From assembly GCA_018881555.1 (NCBI GenBank), contig JACAXG010000121.1, positions 191,717 through 255,716 of the forward strand: DNA of 64,000 bases. The letters run 5' to 3'. The translations under genes were made by a program, and so were the position numbers. Below the pieces are notes generated by a model, which worked only from the letters and a program-made list of their open reading frames with translations, was not told the DNA's origin and ran no database searches. Positions 36,901-58,092 of this stretch are shown in pieces. The DNA is from Amblyornis subalaris (lineage: Eukaryota > Chordata > Aves > Passeriformes > Ptilonorhynchidae). Position 1 is the stretch's first letter; each line of letters begins with the position of its first letter.

Positions 36901-39204
36901 GCACAGAATTAAAATATAGGTGGAGGAGAATTTTAATTCAACACCTGCCAGCATTGTGTGTGACAGCACTTAACGATTTCCAGCAGATTAATTCAGTTCT
37001 CTGTATTTTGCAAAGCTGGACAGCTAATTCTTTTCCCTCCATTACAGCCATGTGAAATAATGCTTAGAACATGCCCATCCTGCAGGGCAATGGCCTGATC
37101 GACCAGGTCTAACACAGTGAGAGATAATCTTTACTTTATGTTCTCCTGCCACCAGCCCCACATTCCGTTTTCTTGTGGTGTAATGAGTTCCTTCCCTTCC
37201 TAGGTTAAATTCTTCGTGACTTAGGACTCCAGCCATCATCAGACCATGGCCATCAGACCATCAACATTTTGCTATGTGAAACAGTCCCCCCTGAGTTTTT
37301 CAACTGAGATCTCTCTTTTTAATCAGGTTTAACTATAGTTTTGGAAAAAAAGAAACATAAGGGAAATCCCATCTACTCTCAAGACGATGGGACAGATGCA
37401 AGTAGTGAAGTATCTCAGACTTACCTAATTACACACTTTGTGTATAACCCAAAAGGTAGACGTGATTAAAATGTATTCACAAAAGATATGTCGTAATTGA
37501 ATGAAGGTTACCAGGCAAATTTATTTAGACTGTGCTTAACACTAGGGTTTGTTTTTCTGGAAAACTGCACTCCGTCAAAAATGCCAACGTTGCCACACTA
37601 GAGCCGAACTTTGAAACTGTGACTTGTCACCAGGAGACTTTCTGTGTGACCTTGGGGAGATCTTTTCACCTCTCTGTGCCTCAATCGTCCGTCATCTAGA
37701 ACAACAAGTAAGTAAATAATTAAGAGCAGGAAGAGGGAATAATCTTCTTCCTTCCACCCACCGTCCTGCTCCTGCCTTGTCTATTTAGATTGAAAGGGCT
37801 TCAGGGAGGGGATTAAATATCCTGTGCTTTCAGCACTGCATGCAAAATGAAACCTGATCTAAATGAGGGCCCAGAGGAGCTGTTGTAATGTGGTAAACGG
37901 TCCAGTCTGCCTTTAAAACTTTTAAGATCTTGCAAATAGGAACATGGCATTTCCCTCTCTAATTACAAATGCTCCTGTGATAATTGATTGTTGAACGTTC
38001 ATAAGGAGAGAGGAGGATCCTGGCNGAGCAAGACATAATGCAGTGGTGAACATTCCTGACAACAGGCACTGGCAGGGCAAGAGCCCTTGGTTATGGTTCA
38101 GGAACGAAGAAACCTTGCTCTGGTCCTTCCCTCATCTCTCCAGAACCTTTTCCTCTCCCTTCCTCCCTGTTTTCTTAAAGGTCAGCTGTGTATGTTCCTG
38201 TTGTGATTATAGAATATAGAATTTCTTGCCCTTACATTTCATTGTGTAATTATTATCTACCTCCAGCTCCCTTTGCAGCTGTGATTGCAAAGTCTTGAAT
38301 TGATATTCTTGCAGCAAGCAGCTACCTGAAGTGTTATAAATAAAAATCACGAAGTGTCATGTGGATGGCTTAACTAATTTCTTTCCCTCCAGGGGACCCT
38401 TTGCAATGTCAAACAATGAAAAGAAGCAAAGTAGACCATGGTTGGATAGAGATTTAAAGCCAGCATGGATCTGTACTGATCTGCTGCCCAGAAAAGCAGG
38501 TTTCATCCTTTGCTCACCACCCCTCTCATGCTGGCACCATCGTCTGTCTGGCTGCTCGCTGAGCCAGAGGGAATTAATCCAGTTATTACTAACCTGGCAA
38601 AATACCTGGCCAAAAAAAAAAAAAAATCAATAAAACTTTAAACTAGCCGCAACAACAGAAAAAAAAAAGGCAGCCACAGTCGTAGGCAGGCAGAGCTAGG
38701 CTCTCTGCCTAGTCACATTTAACCTAGTGACTTATTTGGGAGGGCTCTATAATCCACTGTTCTGTTTTCCCCCTTTTCAGAGAGAGTTAATCATGAGTGA
38801 TGAGGAACCTAAAGCCTTCTGGCTTTTCCCCAGTGGAACTAATTGCACACAATTTAGTGTTTTGCCTCCACTTTCCTCCTTTACAGCCAGAAAGATGTAA
38901 TGTTACGGCATTAGAAGAAAACACGCTTTGCTATTCTTTCATATTTTGCTTGNATTGGTCCTGCAGGAATTCCAAGCAATCCCTTCCTTCTCTGCTCAGC
39001 GGCAGTGGCCTATCGCATACCCAAATTTTCAGGTTTTANGTTCCGTTTGTCTGAGTAAAAGGGTGTCGTGTCATGTGGCTCTTATTGCTAATTACAGTGC
39101 AGGATGTGCTTATTACTTCAAGGCATGAAGCTACNTCCACATTTATTCCTGTATATTACCATTTTCAAGGGATGCCCTCCCGGGACATGGTGAAATAAAG
39201 NGCG
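26916..39204. other. Intergenic DNA between the left flank and the LDHB promoter
   Basis: About 12 kb has no convincing exon. Simple sequence includes (TG)n at about 27949-27974, T17 near 28988-29005 and a G10 run near 33178-33187. The stretch at 35700-36700 is AT-rich. The GC-rich part at 27200-27780 keeps frames open on both strands without protein features. A 60-bp piece near 29695-29755 looks like an old sauropsid repeat, but I cannot name it. Confidence 0.5.
27949..27974 (+). repeat. (TG)n microsatellite
   Basis: An uninterrupted TG dinucleotide run of about 26 bp is visible, likely polymorphic in length. Confidence 0.9.
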
Positions 39205-39739
39205 GCATGGGGATGGCCGATGGAGAGGGAGGAGGCGCGGCGCTGGCTCAGCTCGGGTTACATTCCCTGTCGCCCTGCCTCAGGTTACATCCCTTGTTCC
39301 TGCCAAAGCATCGCTGCGTGGCTCCAGGCGGGATTCATCCAACCGCCAAAAACCCAGGCGGAGTCAGCCGCGGGGCAGGAACCAGAGCGCGCAAAAATCA
39401 GACACCCCCAACTCGAGCACCTTGGGCGCGGAAGGAGATCAGGTGAAAAGCTTTTATTTCTGCCGTGTTTCATCCCCGCTCGCTCCCCGGGGCCGAGCCC
39501 CGCAACGCTCGGGGAGCAACCCTCCGGCCGTTGTGCCCTGGGGAAGGGACCGGTGGTGCCGAGGCCAGCGGAGCCCCGGGTCAACGGCCGCTCCCGGCCC
39601 CGCTCCCCGCGGGGACACAGCTGCGAGCGGCCAGCGCCGCCGGCCCTGCGCCACAGCGGCACNGGGGCGGAGCGGACGCATCCTTGAGGCTCCGTCCTTG
39701 CCGGGGATTGAGCGCGGCCGCCGCCTCCCCCCGGGCCCC

Positions 39740-39833
39740 GCCGCCGGGCCCGCCCCTTCCGCTGCGGAGCGCTCATTGCCCGAGCCCCGCACGGCCGCGC
39801 TCCCCTCGCCGCTGCCCGCGCCGCTGCTGCCCG
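39740..39833 (+). other. LDHB: Candidate non-coding exon 1 of LDHB
   Basis: Mammalian and chicken LDHB have a short untranslated first exon, and the acceptor at 40684 just before the ATG implies the same here. A good donor, gtgcgt, starts at 39834 after a GC-rich stretch ending ctgctgcccg. The left boundary is a guess. RNA evidence would be needed to fix both ends, and other GT sites in the island are possible donors. Confidence 0.35.
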
Positions 39834-39974
39834 GTGCGTACGGGGACACCTCGCTGCGGGAGGGGGGTGCTGGAGGGCCGCCCAGCCCGTCCTTCTTTTC
39901 TCGGCCCCGCCGGGGTCAGGCTCTTCCCGCGGGCAGAGCATCCCTGTGGGGCGGCCGTTTGGTGCGTGGGGTGG

Positions 39975-40160
39975 CCGGAGCCGGGCTTGGNTCCTGGAGG
40001 TTCGGGTTTGGGATGACCGGAGCCAGGCTGTGGCTGCAGAGAGTTGGGGTTTGGGGTGGCCAGAGGCAGGCGGTGGCTGCGGCCCCCGAGGGTTCGGGTT
40101 CGGGTCCGGCTCTGGGATGGCCGGAGCCGGGCTGTAGCTCCCGGGGGTTCGGGTCGGTCC
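39975..40160 (+). repeat. Degenerate minisatellite, about 42-61 bp units, in LDHB intron 1
   Basis: Four consecutive units begin with ccggagcc-like motifs at 39975, 40017, 40060 and 40121. Each continues with a ggctgtggctc-like part and a ttcgggtttggg-like part. Unit lengths are 42, 43 and 61 nt, then a partial copy of about 37-40 nt. The third unit is longer through extra cgggtt/ccgag sequence. The strand is G-rich with several GGG and GGGG runs. The array sits inside the CpG island, just downstream of the candidate exon 1 donor. Confidence 0.75.
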
Positions 40161-40690
40161 CCGGCCGCGCTCAGGGCCCCCATGGGCCGCCGCGGCCCCT
40201 CGCTGCCTGCGGCCTGGCCCGGCGCTGGGCCCCGCGGAGGGCCCGTGGTGCGAGCACGGGGAGGGAGCCTCGGGGGCAGGCGGAGAGGAGCCGGGGAAAT
40301 CCCAGCCCGCTCCCTGCGCCCCGGCTGGTTCGTGGGGCCGCGTCCCCGAGCCCCGGCGTGCGGGGGCCGGCAGCTCCGGTGGAATTTCTGCCTCCCGCGG
40401 GCGGCTCAGGAAAGGCCGCGGGCAGGATGCGGTGATGCGCCGCCGAAATCATCCCCCGCTCACCCCCTGGCTGGGCTCGGGGAGTGCAGGGAGGGACGTG
40501 CCCCAGAGCCCCGGGCGGCGGAGGGGGTGTGGGTGACCGTGGCTGGGAAGGAGCCCTGCGAGCAAGGGCAGCGTGCCCGGAGCTGCCTTACGTAAACCGA
40601 GCCCCGGCTGTGGCAGGTGACCGCTCCATTCAGAACATGCCTTTCGGCTCCCTCTGATCCAGGTCTTTCCGTCTCTCCTCGCAGAACACC

Positions 40691-50096
<9,406 letters not shown>

Positions 50097-50256
50097 CTCA
50101 CGAATGTTAGATCCCAGCAATAGAAAACCAGCATGTTGTGTGCAGATGTGGGCTCTACTCACTGTGTATCTCTATGGTTAACATTAAATGCTCTTCCAGA
50201 CCTTTGTCCGTGGTAGCTGAACTTACGCTTGCTGTAACGCACAAACCTCACGAACA

Positions 50257-50262
50257 AATAAA
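50257..50262 (+). terminator. LDHB: Proximal polyadenylation signal AATAAA of LDHB
   Basis: This is the canonical hexamer in a short 3'UTR. A GT-rich stretch (gcgtgtggctgtgcc) at about 50274-50288 follows it, as expected for a downstream element. Confidence 0.8.
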
Positions 50263-50415
50263 GCAATTTCCAGGCGTGTGGCTGTGCCAGTGACTTATTT
50301 TCAGTGTGTAAATTATCTACCTTATTCTGGCATTCTCCATTAGTGTTTGCCACAGACTACATGGAAGTGTAAGACCTGATGTGTCCTTTTAAAAGTTTAG
50401 AAACAATGTGGTAAT

Positions 50416-50421
50416 AATAAA
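50416..50421 (+). terminator. LDHB: Possible distal polyadenylation signal AATAAA of LDHB
   Basis: A second canonical hexamer lies about 160 nt after the first, in aataataaaacag. It could give a longer LDHB transcript or simply be unused. Confidence 0.4.
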
Positions 50422-50430
50422 ACAGTGGGA

Positions 50431-53400
50431 TTTCACTAACACCGCCTTTCGCTTACAACTGCAAGGCTTTTCTCAGTCCAGGTGCTGGCTAAGTGTAGTT
50501 CATTCCCAGACTTGTTTCTGATAGAGTACTTCCTANTTTTTTTACTGATGGTATAGGAAATGGAATGGGCATTTGCCTCTGTTCCACCAGCTGAAAATAT
50601 GCCANCAGTAAGATTCTGTATGCCACTGGCCTAGAAAGAGTCTCATAGATCCTTCTCTCTTCTAGATTAAATTCTTTGTCTGTTAATAGTATCTAGTTTT
50701 TATAATCTTTGAAACAACAAGATTTTCTTTTTGATTACCAAAATTCAAGGCTTTTTCAGGAGTTGGACTGGAATGCTGTGGTTGTAGTCTTGTTTATTAA
50801 ACAAGTCAAGTTGGGTCTTAAATCTCTAAATTTCAGCATGATTGTTTAAGTCTTTATATACTTGAAGGGGANAATGAAAAAAAAATCCCAAAGGTTATTT
50901 CTTACTCAGTTACCATTATGGAGTAGATATTAACCATAAAATAGAATCAATCTCAATGCTCAATCTAAATGCCTAGGGGACAGACAGTATCAAATCCATC
51001 TGTCTGTGGGACCTGCAAGTTTTGTTTCATAACAAACGATCAGACCATGCTGGAGCAATTTAAAGCTCTTTTCTGTCTGCTTTAAAATACTTTGGATAGT
51101 GGACTAAAACACTTCACACAAGCAGGAAGCAGGTAGCGTAATTTTTGTAGTTGCTTTTAAAAGGGAAGATCATGCAGTGCTGTTATATTGCAAGATAACT
51201 TTTGTGATTCAGTAATCATTGAAATATGCATGGGATGCTGCTGACNGCACTGTTTACACAGGGTATCCCAGGGAGACCTTGGGAGATGTTTTATTCTTAG
51301 TTACAGGCTAAATACCAGACCTCTGCCAATAGGAGGGAGAAAAGTATATTCTCTGCTTTTCTAGCTTGGTGTGGAGATGTTACTGGAAGGCTTTCCACAC
51401 CTGGATAAAGTTCCTGCTAAGAACTGTTCATGATCAGCTGTTAGGAGGTAAATGGCACAAGCTGCAGCTCTTTTCGGGACACACCCATTAGGAAAATTCA
51501 CCTGAGCACATTTAGTCCAGGAACCTTGCACAGTTCCTTCCTGGCTTTGTTCTTACACTGCTCTCAGTTAATGAGGGCATTCAGAGCTGTGTTTTGGGAC
51601 TTCATCTTGCAGGATTCTTGAGAGATGTGCATGAAGAGGCATCAATTGTCTCAGGGAACAGGGAGTGAGCCCTTTCANTTCTGGTGGTGTATCTTGATTT
51701 TTGAAGATCACTTGGCTATGGTAAAATGGATTTTTCACTGAGTGCATCATCCTAACCCATTAAAATGTGGGGTCATGCCGTGTTCTGTGGTTGGCAAACA
51801 GACCCAAAGGAACATCTTGAACATGCATGGTCCTGGTGCTGGAGCTGGGAGGATGCTGTCACCTACTGTCTGCCAACTGCTTCAATCCCTTCCCAGTCCA
51901 CAGAGGAGGGTTTTNTGTCAGTGATCATGGACTTAATACAAGACTTTTAGTGCCCAGGCACTAAGCAAGCAGAGAGCTGATGACAAAACATGTTCTGTTA
52001 AAAGACTGCGTGGATACAGATGAAGGAGGGAGCTGAAGGAATGAGGAAAGAANATTGGTTTGCATGGTGAGCACTTTCCTTGGCACACCACCAACCTCAC
52101 TGTACTTCTACTTTTTTTCTCTTTCTACTTTTTTTTTTCCAACTTCTACTTTTGGGAATGTGGCATCATGAAAGAAAATTCTAAAAAATTTAAGCAGCAA
52201 TGAATAGGCTGCCTGGGTGTTATGGGGGATTGGTTCAAAATTGTTAAATAGGAAGGAGTATCTCAGGCTAGGGNATTTTAAGATTTCATAAATAGGCTCT
52301 TCAGCTATTACTTGCATTCACTGATGTTTGTAGGCCTTATGCAAGTACATCAATTATATTGCAATTATTTTTTGTTAGAAATCANAGTAGTTTAAAATGT
52401 ATCTCTGGATTTTTATCCAAATATAATAGACTCATGTTTATCTTCTGTATGGTTTATCCAGGCTGTTGATACATTAACTTTGTTCTTGTTCTATCCCCAA
52501 AAAAATGCAGTAGAGGTTTTTAGCCACGTTCTTACGTGTCAAGAGGTGCCTTTGTCACTCCTTGCTCTAACAGAGAACATTGGACAGGGGAACAGGGCAG
52601 TGCAGCCAGCAGGAAGCAGCACTTCAGGAAGCTGAGGACAACTTGCTCTGTTCACTCGCACGAGGTAAGATCAGAAATGTTATTTTGATTGCCATGAGGC
52701 TCTGGCCCCTCCGTGCATTTGCAGGCACAGAGATGCTGGCTACAGAACAGAAAGTCAGTCTGGCTACCCTGCAAATGTCAGACAGGTAGATGCTGACAGA
52801 CAACACAGACACAAGGGATTTTACTGAATTTTAATGTTAACCCANATACTTTTTTATTACTCAAAGGATAAAATTGGGGCAGGGAATTGAAGGCAGGTGA
52901 GATAGTGTTAACACACAGCTGCAGAGGGGTGAGAATGTTTTATAAATGTATTTCGAAGACTAATAGTGCTTATATGACTTTTATAGCAGCTAACTTGGAA
53001 CTGTGGTTTATGGTATGTAGGTGCCTTGAGCTGCTCACAGAGTTCCTGTTATCCTTGTGTTCACACACCTCATGTTAGCCTCNTGCTGCAGAGAAATGCT
53101 GTTTCCCCTGATTTACAGATATAAAGCAGAGCAGTTAAGCCACAAGCTCTGTGGAATGTAGATGCTNAACTCCCTGATGTCAGTGTGACCAGTAGCCCAA
53201 AGNCATTTAGGATCAGATCCTTACATTGTGCTCCCATGGACTCCCAGGGCAATGTTTAATTTTGGGCTTTTCTTCTTCTATAAACAATTCTCCCCTAATG
53301 CATGTGTGTGAATCCAGCCTTAGGCAAGTCAAAACTTTCAAAGTTTTTCAGGCTGCAGTGGCCAGGGTCTTCCTAAAATCCACACCAGTCCCTGTGGTGT

Positions 53401-54861
53401 TCTGCATTTTTATAAACTATTCCTGAGGAACCATTGCTGTGTGAGTTGTTATTCTGTGCAAGCAAGGGAGTTGTGCAAATCATTAACTTAGAATGGTCTT
53501 TGGGAGAGGTTGGACTCAGGAGGGCTGGATTTGCNCAGGGTCTGAAATGAATAATTTACCTGCAGACATAAAGCCCAGTCTGGACCAGGCAGTGGCTATG
53601 CAAAGATTTCNGAGTAAATACTTTTTTCTTTATGCTCTCCTCTTTAATAGCTCTTCAACATTATTTANATGTGTTTACACCCTCAATACCTGAGGTAAAA
53701 AAAATCCAGAAAATTTGTCAAAATAGCGTGAAGGTGCATTCCTACCAACACTGATTTCTGGAAGGAAATATTNGTAATTCTTGCTCTGTGAGATATGCTA
53801 AATGAAAATACAAAGGGAAGCGAAAAAANCTATTTTGCTTGAGATAAGGTTTTCTCTGTGATGCTAATTCTGTATTTTGGGCAATAAGACAGAAATGCAA
53901 TGATTTCCAAAGTCTCTGTTTTCACTCAGCAGTCTCCACCAGCAGTAGATACTGGATTACTCTCCCAGTATCACTGAGAATCAGGCATGTCTAAAAATCA
54001 CATGAAACTCATTTTCCTACCCACACATGACAGTAGAGAAGTCCCTGATACTCTCAAACTGAAGATCAGTCTAGAAGAATATTTGTTGAACTTTCGTTCA
54101 TTTGGCTGAGTTTTTCCCATAGCAAATTGCTGTGCAGGAGGAAATCAATATTTTTAAAATGACTTCTGTACTGNTTTGATTCTGCCATGCTGCAGGGTTT
54201 TGTTTGTTTGGTTGGGTTTTTTAAAGATAAAAGACAGAAGAATAAGCAAAAATATCTTTTTTTTTTTTTTATGTGTTTCAAGGGCATTCAAGTTAGTAGA
54301 GTGGTTCTCAAAAAGGCAGAAAAGAGGTGACCTTAGACCAAGTGCCTCTATTCCACAGAGCAGGGTTTATGCCGAAGTGGTTTGTTGGATGGGGTTAAAT
54401 TTCAGCATGTTAAATTTTAATCTGGAGGGTTATCATGGCATCACCTGTTTTTTAAAAGGTCCTTACTGTACTGAAAGTCCTTACTGTACTTCCACAACTG
54501 AGTGAATGGGAATGCCTCTATCAGCACTGCACCTCTGTTTGCAGCACAGTCTTTCAAAGCACAGAAAGCTTTATCTGCAGCCAGAGAGGTGAAATGATGC
54601 AGTGGCCACTTGAGGAGTTGCAGAGAAGTTCTGTGAAGCTGAGCTGACAATTCCTCCGAGGTCACCCATGATAAGAGATGTACTAAGCCTGAGCTTTTTA
54701 ATAGAAAAAAAAAAAACCAAACCAACCTAACCAGCCAAAAACCTCCCCCAAAAAGCACAACAACAAAACCCCAAAACTTGAAAGAGTCCTTTTGATGCAA
54801 CAGAAAGGAAGAAGAACTATTGTGAGGAGTCATGAAAAAACCGGAAACTCCCAGAAAGTCT
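50431..54861. other. Intergenic DNA downstream of LDHB
   Basis: The segment is AT-leaning with several T-rich runs, for example at about 52109-52139. No gene or named repeat was recognised. Confidence 0.55.
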
Positions 54862-55140
54862 ATTTACAAGAGCAAATAGTGACAGGCCAAGAGGGAATGG
54901 CTTCACACTGACAGAGATTAGGTTTAGATTAGATTTTAGGAAGAAATTCTTCCCTGTGAGGNTGGGGAGGCTCTGGCACAGGTTGCCCAGAGAAGCTGTG
55001 GCTGCCCCATCCCTGGAAGTGTCCAAGGCCAGGCTGGATGGGGCTCTGAGCAACCTGGGCTAGTGGAAGGTGTCCCTGCCCATGGCAGAGGGTGGGACTG
55101 GATGATCTTTAAGGTCCCTTCCAACCCAGGCCACTCTCTG
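54862..55140 (+). mobile_element. CR1 LINE 3' fragment, sense
   Basis: The ordered CR1 blocks are well kept: gattagattttaggaagaaa, ggcacaggttgcccagagaa, ccatccctggaagtgtccaa, ctgggctagtggaaggtgtc and aaggtcccttccaacccagg. About 280 bp remain, 5'-truncated. This is one of the less diverged copies here. Confidence 0.92.
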
Positions 55141-57714
55141 ATGTTAAGCAAGTGAGGCTTCAGTCTCTCTGTGATTGCAACTTTTAGTTAAGAAGGAATT
55201 ACCACAAGTTACACCAACGTACTGACAAATTCCCCTGCTAAATATGATACAAACACTGTGCTGGCCACAGAAAACAAATCTTTAGCAAAGCAAATACGTG
55301 TGTGTACATCTTTGAAAGTGTTTGTGAGTCTGTTTGTGTGTCAGTCTGAATTATAGGTGGGTGCATGGCACTGAACAGCAGAAAAGAGGCAAAACAGTGT
55401 ATTAGTCTTAGATTTTACTTGTTCGAGTGACAGACATATCAGACATCAAACAGAAAATCCTGGTGTCTCAACTGTTTGCATGTGCCTGTGGATTTATTTC
55501 CTGGTAAAATTAGTGGGATTTTTTCAGTCTCCAATGCCTAGTGCCTGGCTGGAGATCCAGAAAGGGACACTGCTCTCTCACAGAGAATGTGGGCTGTGTG
55601 TTCATCCTTTGTCAGGACATCACTTCAGGTGCCTGGGGTGAGGTGACTTCAAAAGAGAACNTTCCCAAATCTCTGCTCACACGGGAGGATGGCATACACG
55701 AATTGTAGCATAGCTGTTGTGCATNGAGCAGTCCTGTCCCTCAGAGGGATACCTGCTCATCCCAGCATTTATTTGAAACTTTNAACAGGATGGTAGCATT
55801 CTGATGCTTATCCAAGTGGCAGGATCCAGCTTAGTGGCCAAGTTACTCTGGCATAATTTTCCAAAGCCGAGTCCAAAAGGATTAGCATTAAATGGTTAAT
55901 AAACATTAGCCCATGGCGAGCTGGTATTTGCAGGATGGCTCTTATTNTCACTCCTGGATGAAACAGCAGAGGCCAAAATGTCCTGCAGAGCTGGGAGTGT
56001 CAGCCTCTGAGTCCCTGGAGCACTTCCGAGCACCTCCCTGCTCTGCCCTGAGCTCCGCAGTGACACAACCACAGGGACACTGCGGAGCTCATGCCAACAC
56101 CGTCAGTGCCACCTACTGCTCCGTGGCACAAGTGCAGCGTGTGTGCGTCAGCGGCTGCTGCAAACCATCGTCCTTCCGTCCCCTCAAATTTGGCTCCGTG
56201 TCTATGAGCATTTTTAACATCGATGTCTGATTTTTTTTTTTCCCCCTACAGTTACTTTAGGCAAACCTTGAAACCACAGAGAGCAAGCCAGTCCTAGGCA
56301 ATTACCTCCTCAAACTTCCACACNTGGAGAGTGCTTCCTCCCCTGCCTGCACCTTCTCACTTACAGCCAGCGAGGCTGAGGCTGATATTCCAAAGAAAAA
56401 GATTGCCTGGAGTGGTTCTTGTGGAAGGACTGTGAAGACAACACCCACGACTCACTTCCTGGGCTGATGAACCGAGTGAGTTTTTGCAGAAAACTTTGCT
56501 CTACCCAAACAGAAGGAGCTGGGTCAAAGTGTGCAGAGAAGACAACATCCTAGAGGCAGCAGTTCCAAAAAGAGATTTATGTAGGGCAGAATGCACAGCA
56601 TCATCCTTGCACTGCTGTCTCCAGAGAACTGTAGGAAATTTGGGAAAAACAATACACACTTTGTGCATTTCCCTTTAAAAACCTTGCCAATTCTGCCTTC
56701 TTATTGTCCAGCATTCTTGCAAGCAAAATTATTTCACTTCTGTGGGCTGAAAAAGAATTTGGTGGGGTAACAACTGATGTCTGGCAGAGTTGCAACACGA
56801 TGAATAATGCATTGCCAAAGGGCATCTGTACAGTTTGTGATAAGAACAATATGAGAACCTAGACAGGCCAGGCTCAAAACCAGCCTCACTGGTTTCCAGA
56901 TTTCTGGGAAATATTTTTATCTATGTTATATTTAAAAAACTTTTATTTTATTTTATTTTATTTTGCTGTAGGTGCAGAGCTCCATGCACAACTTCCTTTA
57001 TGGCCGTAAACCTAGGTAACTGCAGGTGCACCCCAGATATCCCACAGCTGCTCCTTGCANGCCATAAATATAATGAATGGGGGCCTTTGTTCTTAGCAAT
57101 TAAGAGCATTGGCAGGGATGAAAGTTTCTGGACTGTCTGTTGGAGCTCACCTCTTCTAGGTGCTTCAAATACTTTTCCCTCACTAATAAGGGAAAAGNAG
57201 GAATTTGGGACGGCATTGTGTGAAAAAACAACCTTCCTTAAGAGGTGCAGATTGGATAAAGTGAAATGTACTCAGAATACAAATGACTACTGATGTTCGT
57301 AGTGCTANTGAGTAATTTTTATCAGTTAAAAACACCGTGAATATTATCTGCAACCTGCAAAAGGTGAGTTACATGAACTGCCTGGGTTCACTCAAAGATG
57401 GCACTGCCAGTGCTTGTGAAATTATCTCGTGGTATTTCACCATCCTTTCAAGCTCCTTTGCCAAAGTTTAGGGAATTACATCATCTTTTGTCAAATTCAA
57501 AAAGTAAAAGAATTATCGTCTTATTTCAGACAGAACTGGAAAAACGTGACACCCAAGAACCTGAAAACCACAGACTACATAAGGAGCTTAAACATTTTGT
57601 TGTTACAACTTCGGGTCACTGTTGTAAAATTATTTGCATGTTTTTCAGGCTTTGGAATGCTTAGGGTCAGTGCAACAGTGCCACTGGTTATCTGGCACCA
57701 CTACTAGAGGTTTT
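55141..57714. other. Intergenic DNA, nothing recognised
   Basis: A TTTTA pentanucleotide run lies at about 56940-56964. The stretch 55970-56220 is GC-richer, with an open frame of about 105 codons and no family signal. Confidence 0.5.
56940..56964 (+). repeat. (TTTTA)n microsatellite
   Basis: About five pentanucleotide units lie in an AT-rich setting. Confidence 0.85.
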
Positions 57715-58092
57715 CTTTAGAGGGATGGGACACCTCTCCTGTGAGGAAAGGCTGAGAGAACTGGGAATGTTCAGCCTGGAGAAGGCTCTGGGGTGACTTT
57801 ATTGTGGTCTCTCAGTACCTGAAGGGGGACTACAAGAGAGCTGAAAAGGGACTTTTTGCAAGGGCATGTACAGGACAAGGGGTGATTCCTCTAAGCTGAA
57901 AGGCCCTGGCACAGGTTGCCCAGAGCAGCTGTGGCTGCCCCATCCCTGGAAGTGTCCAAGGCCAGGCTGGATGGGGCTTGGAGCAACCTGGGCTAGTGGA
58001 AGGTGTCCCTGCCCATGGCAGGGGGTTGGAATGAGATGGTCTTTAAGATCTCTTCCAACCCAAACCATTCTGTGGGTCTGTGATTCTGTGGT
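57715..58092 (+). mobile_element. CR1 LINE 3' fragment, sense
   Basis: About 375 bp of CR1 3' sequence start with gggatgggacacctctcctg and gaaaggctgagagaactggg. They run through gttcagcctggagaaggctc and the terminal ttccaacccaaaccattctg, and end with the ttctgtg/gtctgtgattctgtgg repeats typical of the CR1 3' terminus. It is 5'-truncated and intact at the 3' end. Confidence 0.93.

Larger units (their letters stand above)
39205..40620 (+). promoter_or_regulatory. LDHB: CpG-island promoter of LDHB
   Basis: GC content and CpG density rise sharply at about 39.2 kb and fall just before the first coding exon, while the DNA on both sides is AT-leaning. Sp1-type GC boxes are visible, for example ggggcgg at 39664-39670 and ccgcccc at 39750-39756, and I see no TATA box near the likely start. 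This is the normal housekeeping promoter type of LDHB genes. The transcription start is probably in 39.7-39.8 kb, inferred from the candidate exon 1 donor at 39834. The 3' half of the island contains a degenerate tandem repeat. Confidence 0.85.
50097..50430 (+). other. LDHB: LDHB 3' untranslated region with two polyadenylation signals
   Basis: The region after the stop carries a canonical AATAAA at 50257-50262, about 160 nt downstream of TAA, which would give a short 3'UTR. A second AATAAA lies at 50416-50421. No splice site or further reading frame is evident. The exact cleavage sites cannot be read from sequence alone. Confidence 0.75.

Noticed and set aside
39285..40595. Long open frames on both strands in the LDHB CpG island (up to 337 codons)
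   Set aside because: GC-rich DNA lacks stop codons by composition. The frames are Pro/Gly/Arg/Ala low complexity, overlap on both strands and cross the promoter and a tandem repeat.
54461..54494. Small direct repeat of gtccttactgtact
   Set aside because: It is a single 14-bp duplication with no structure around it.
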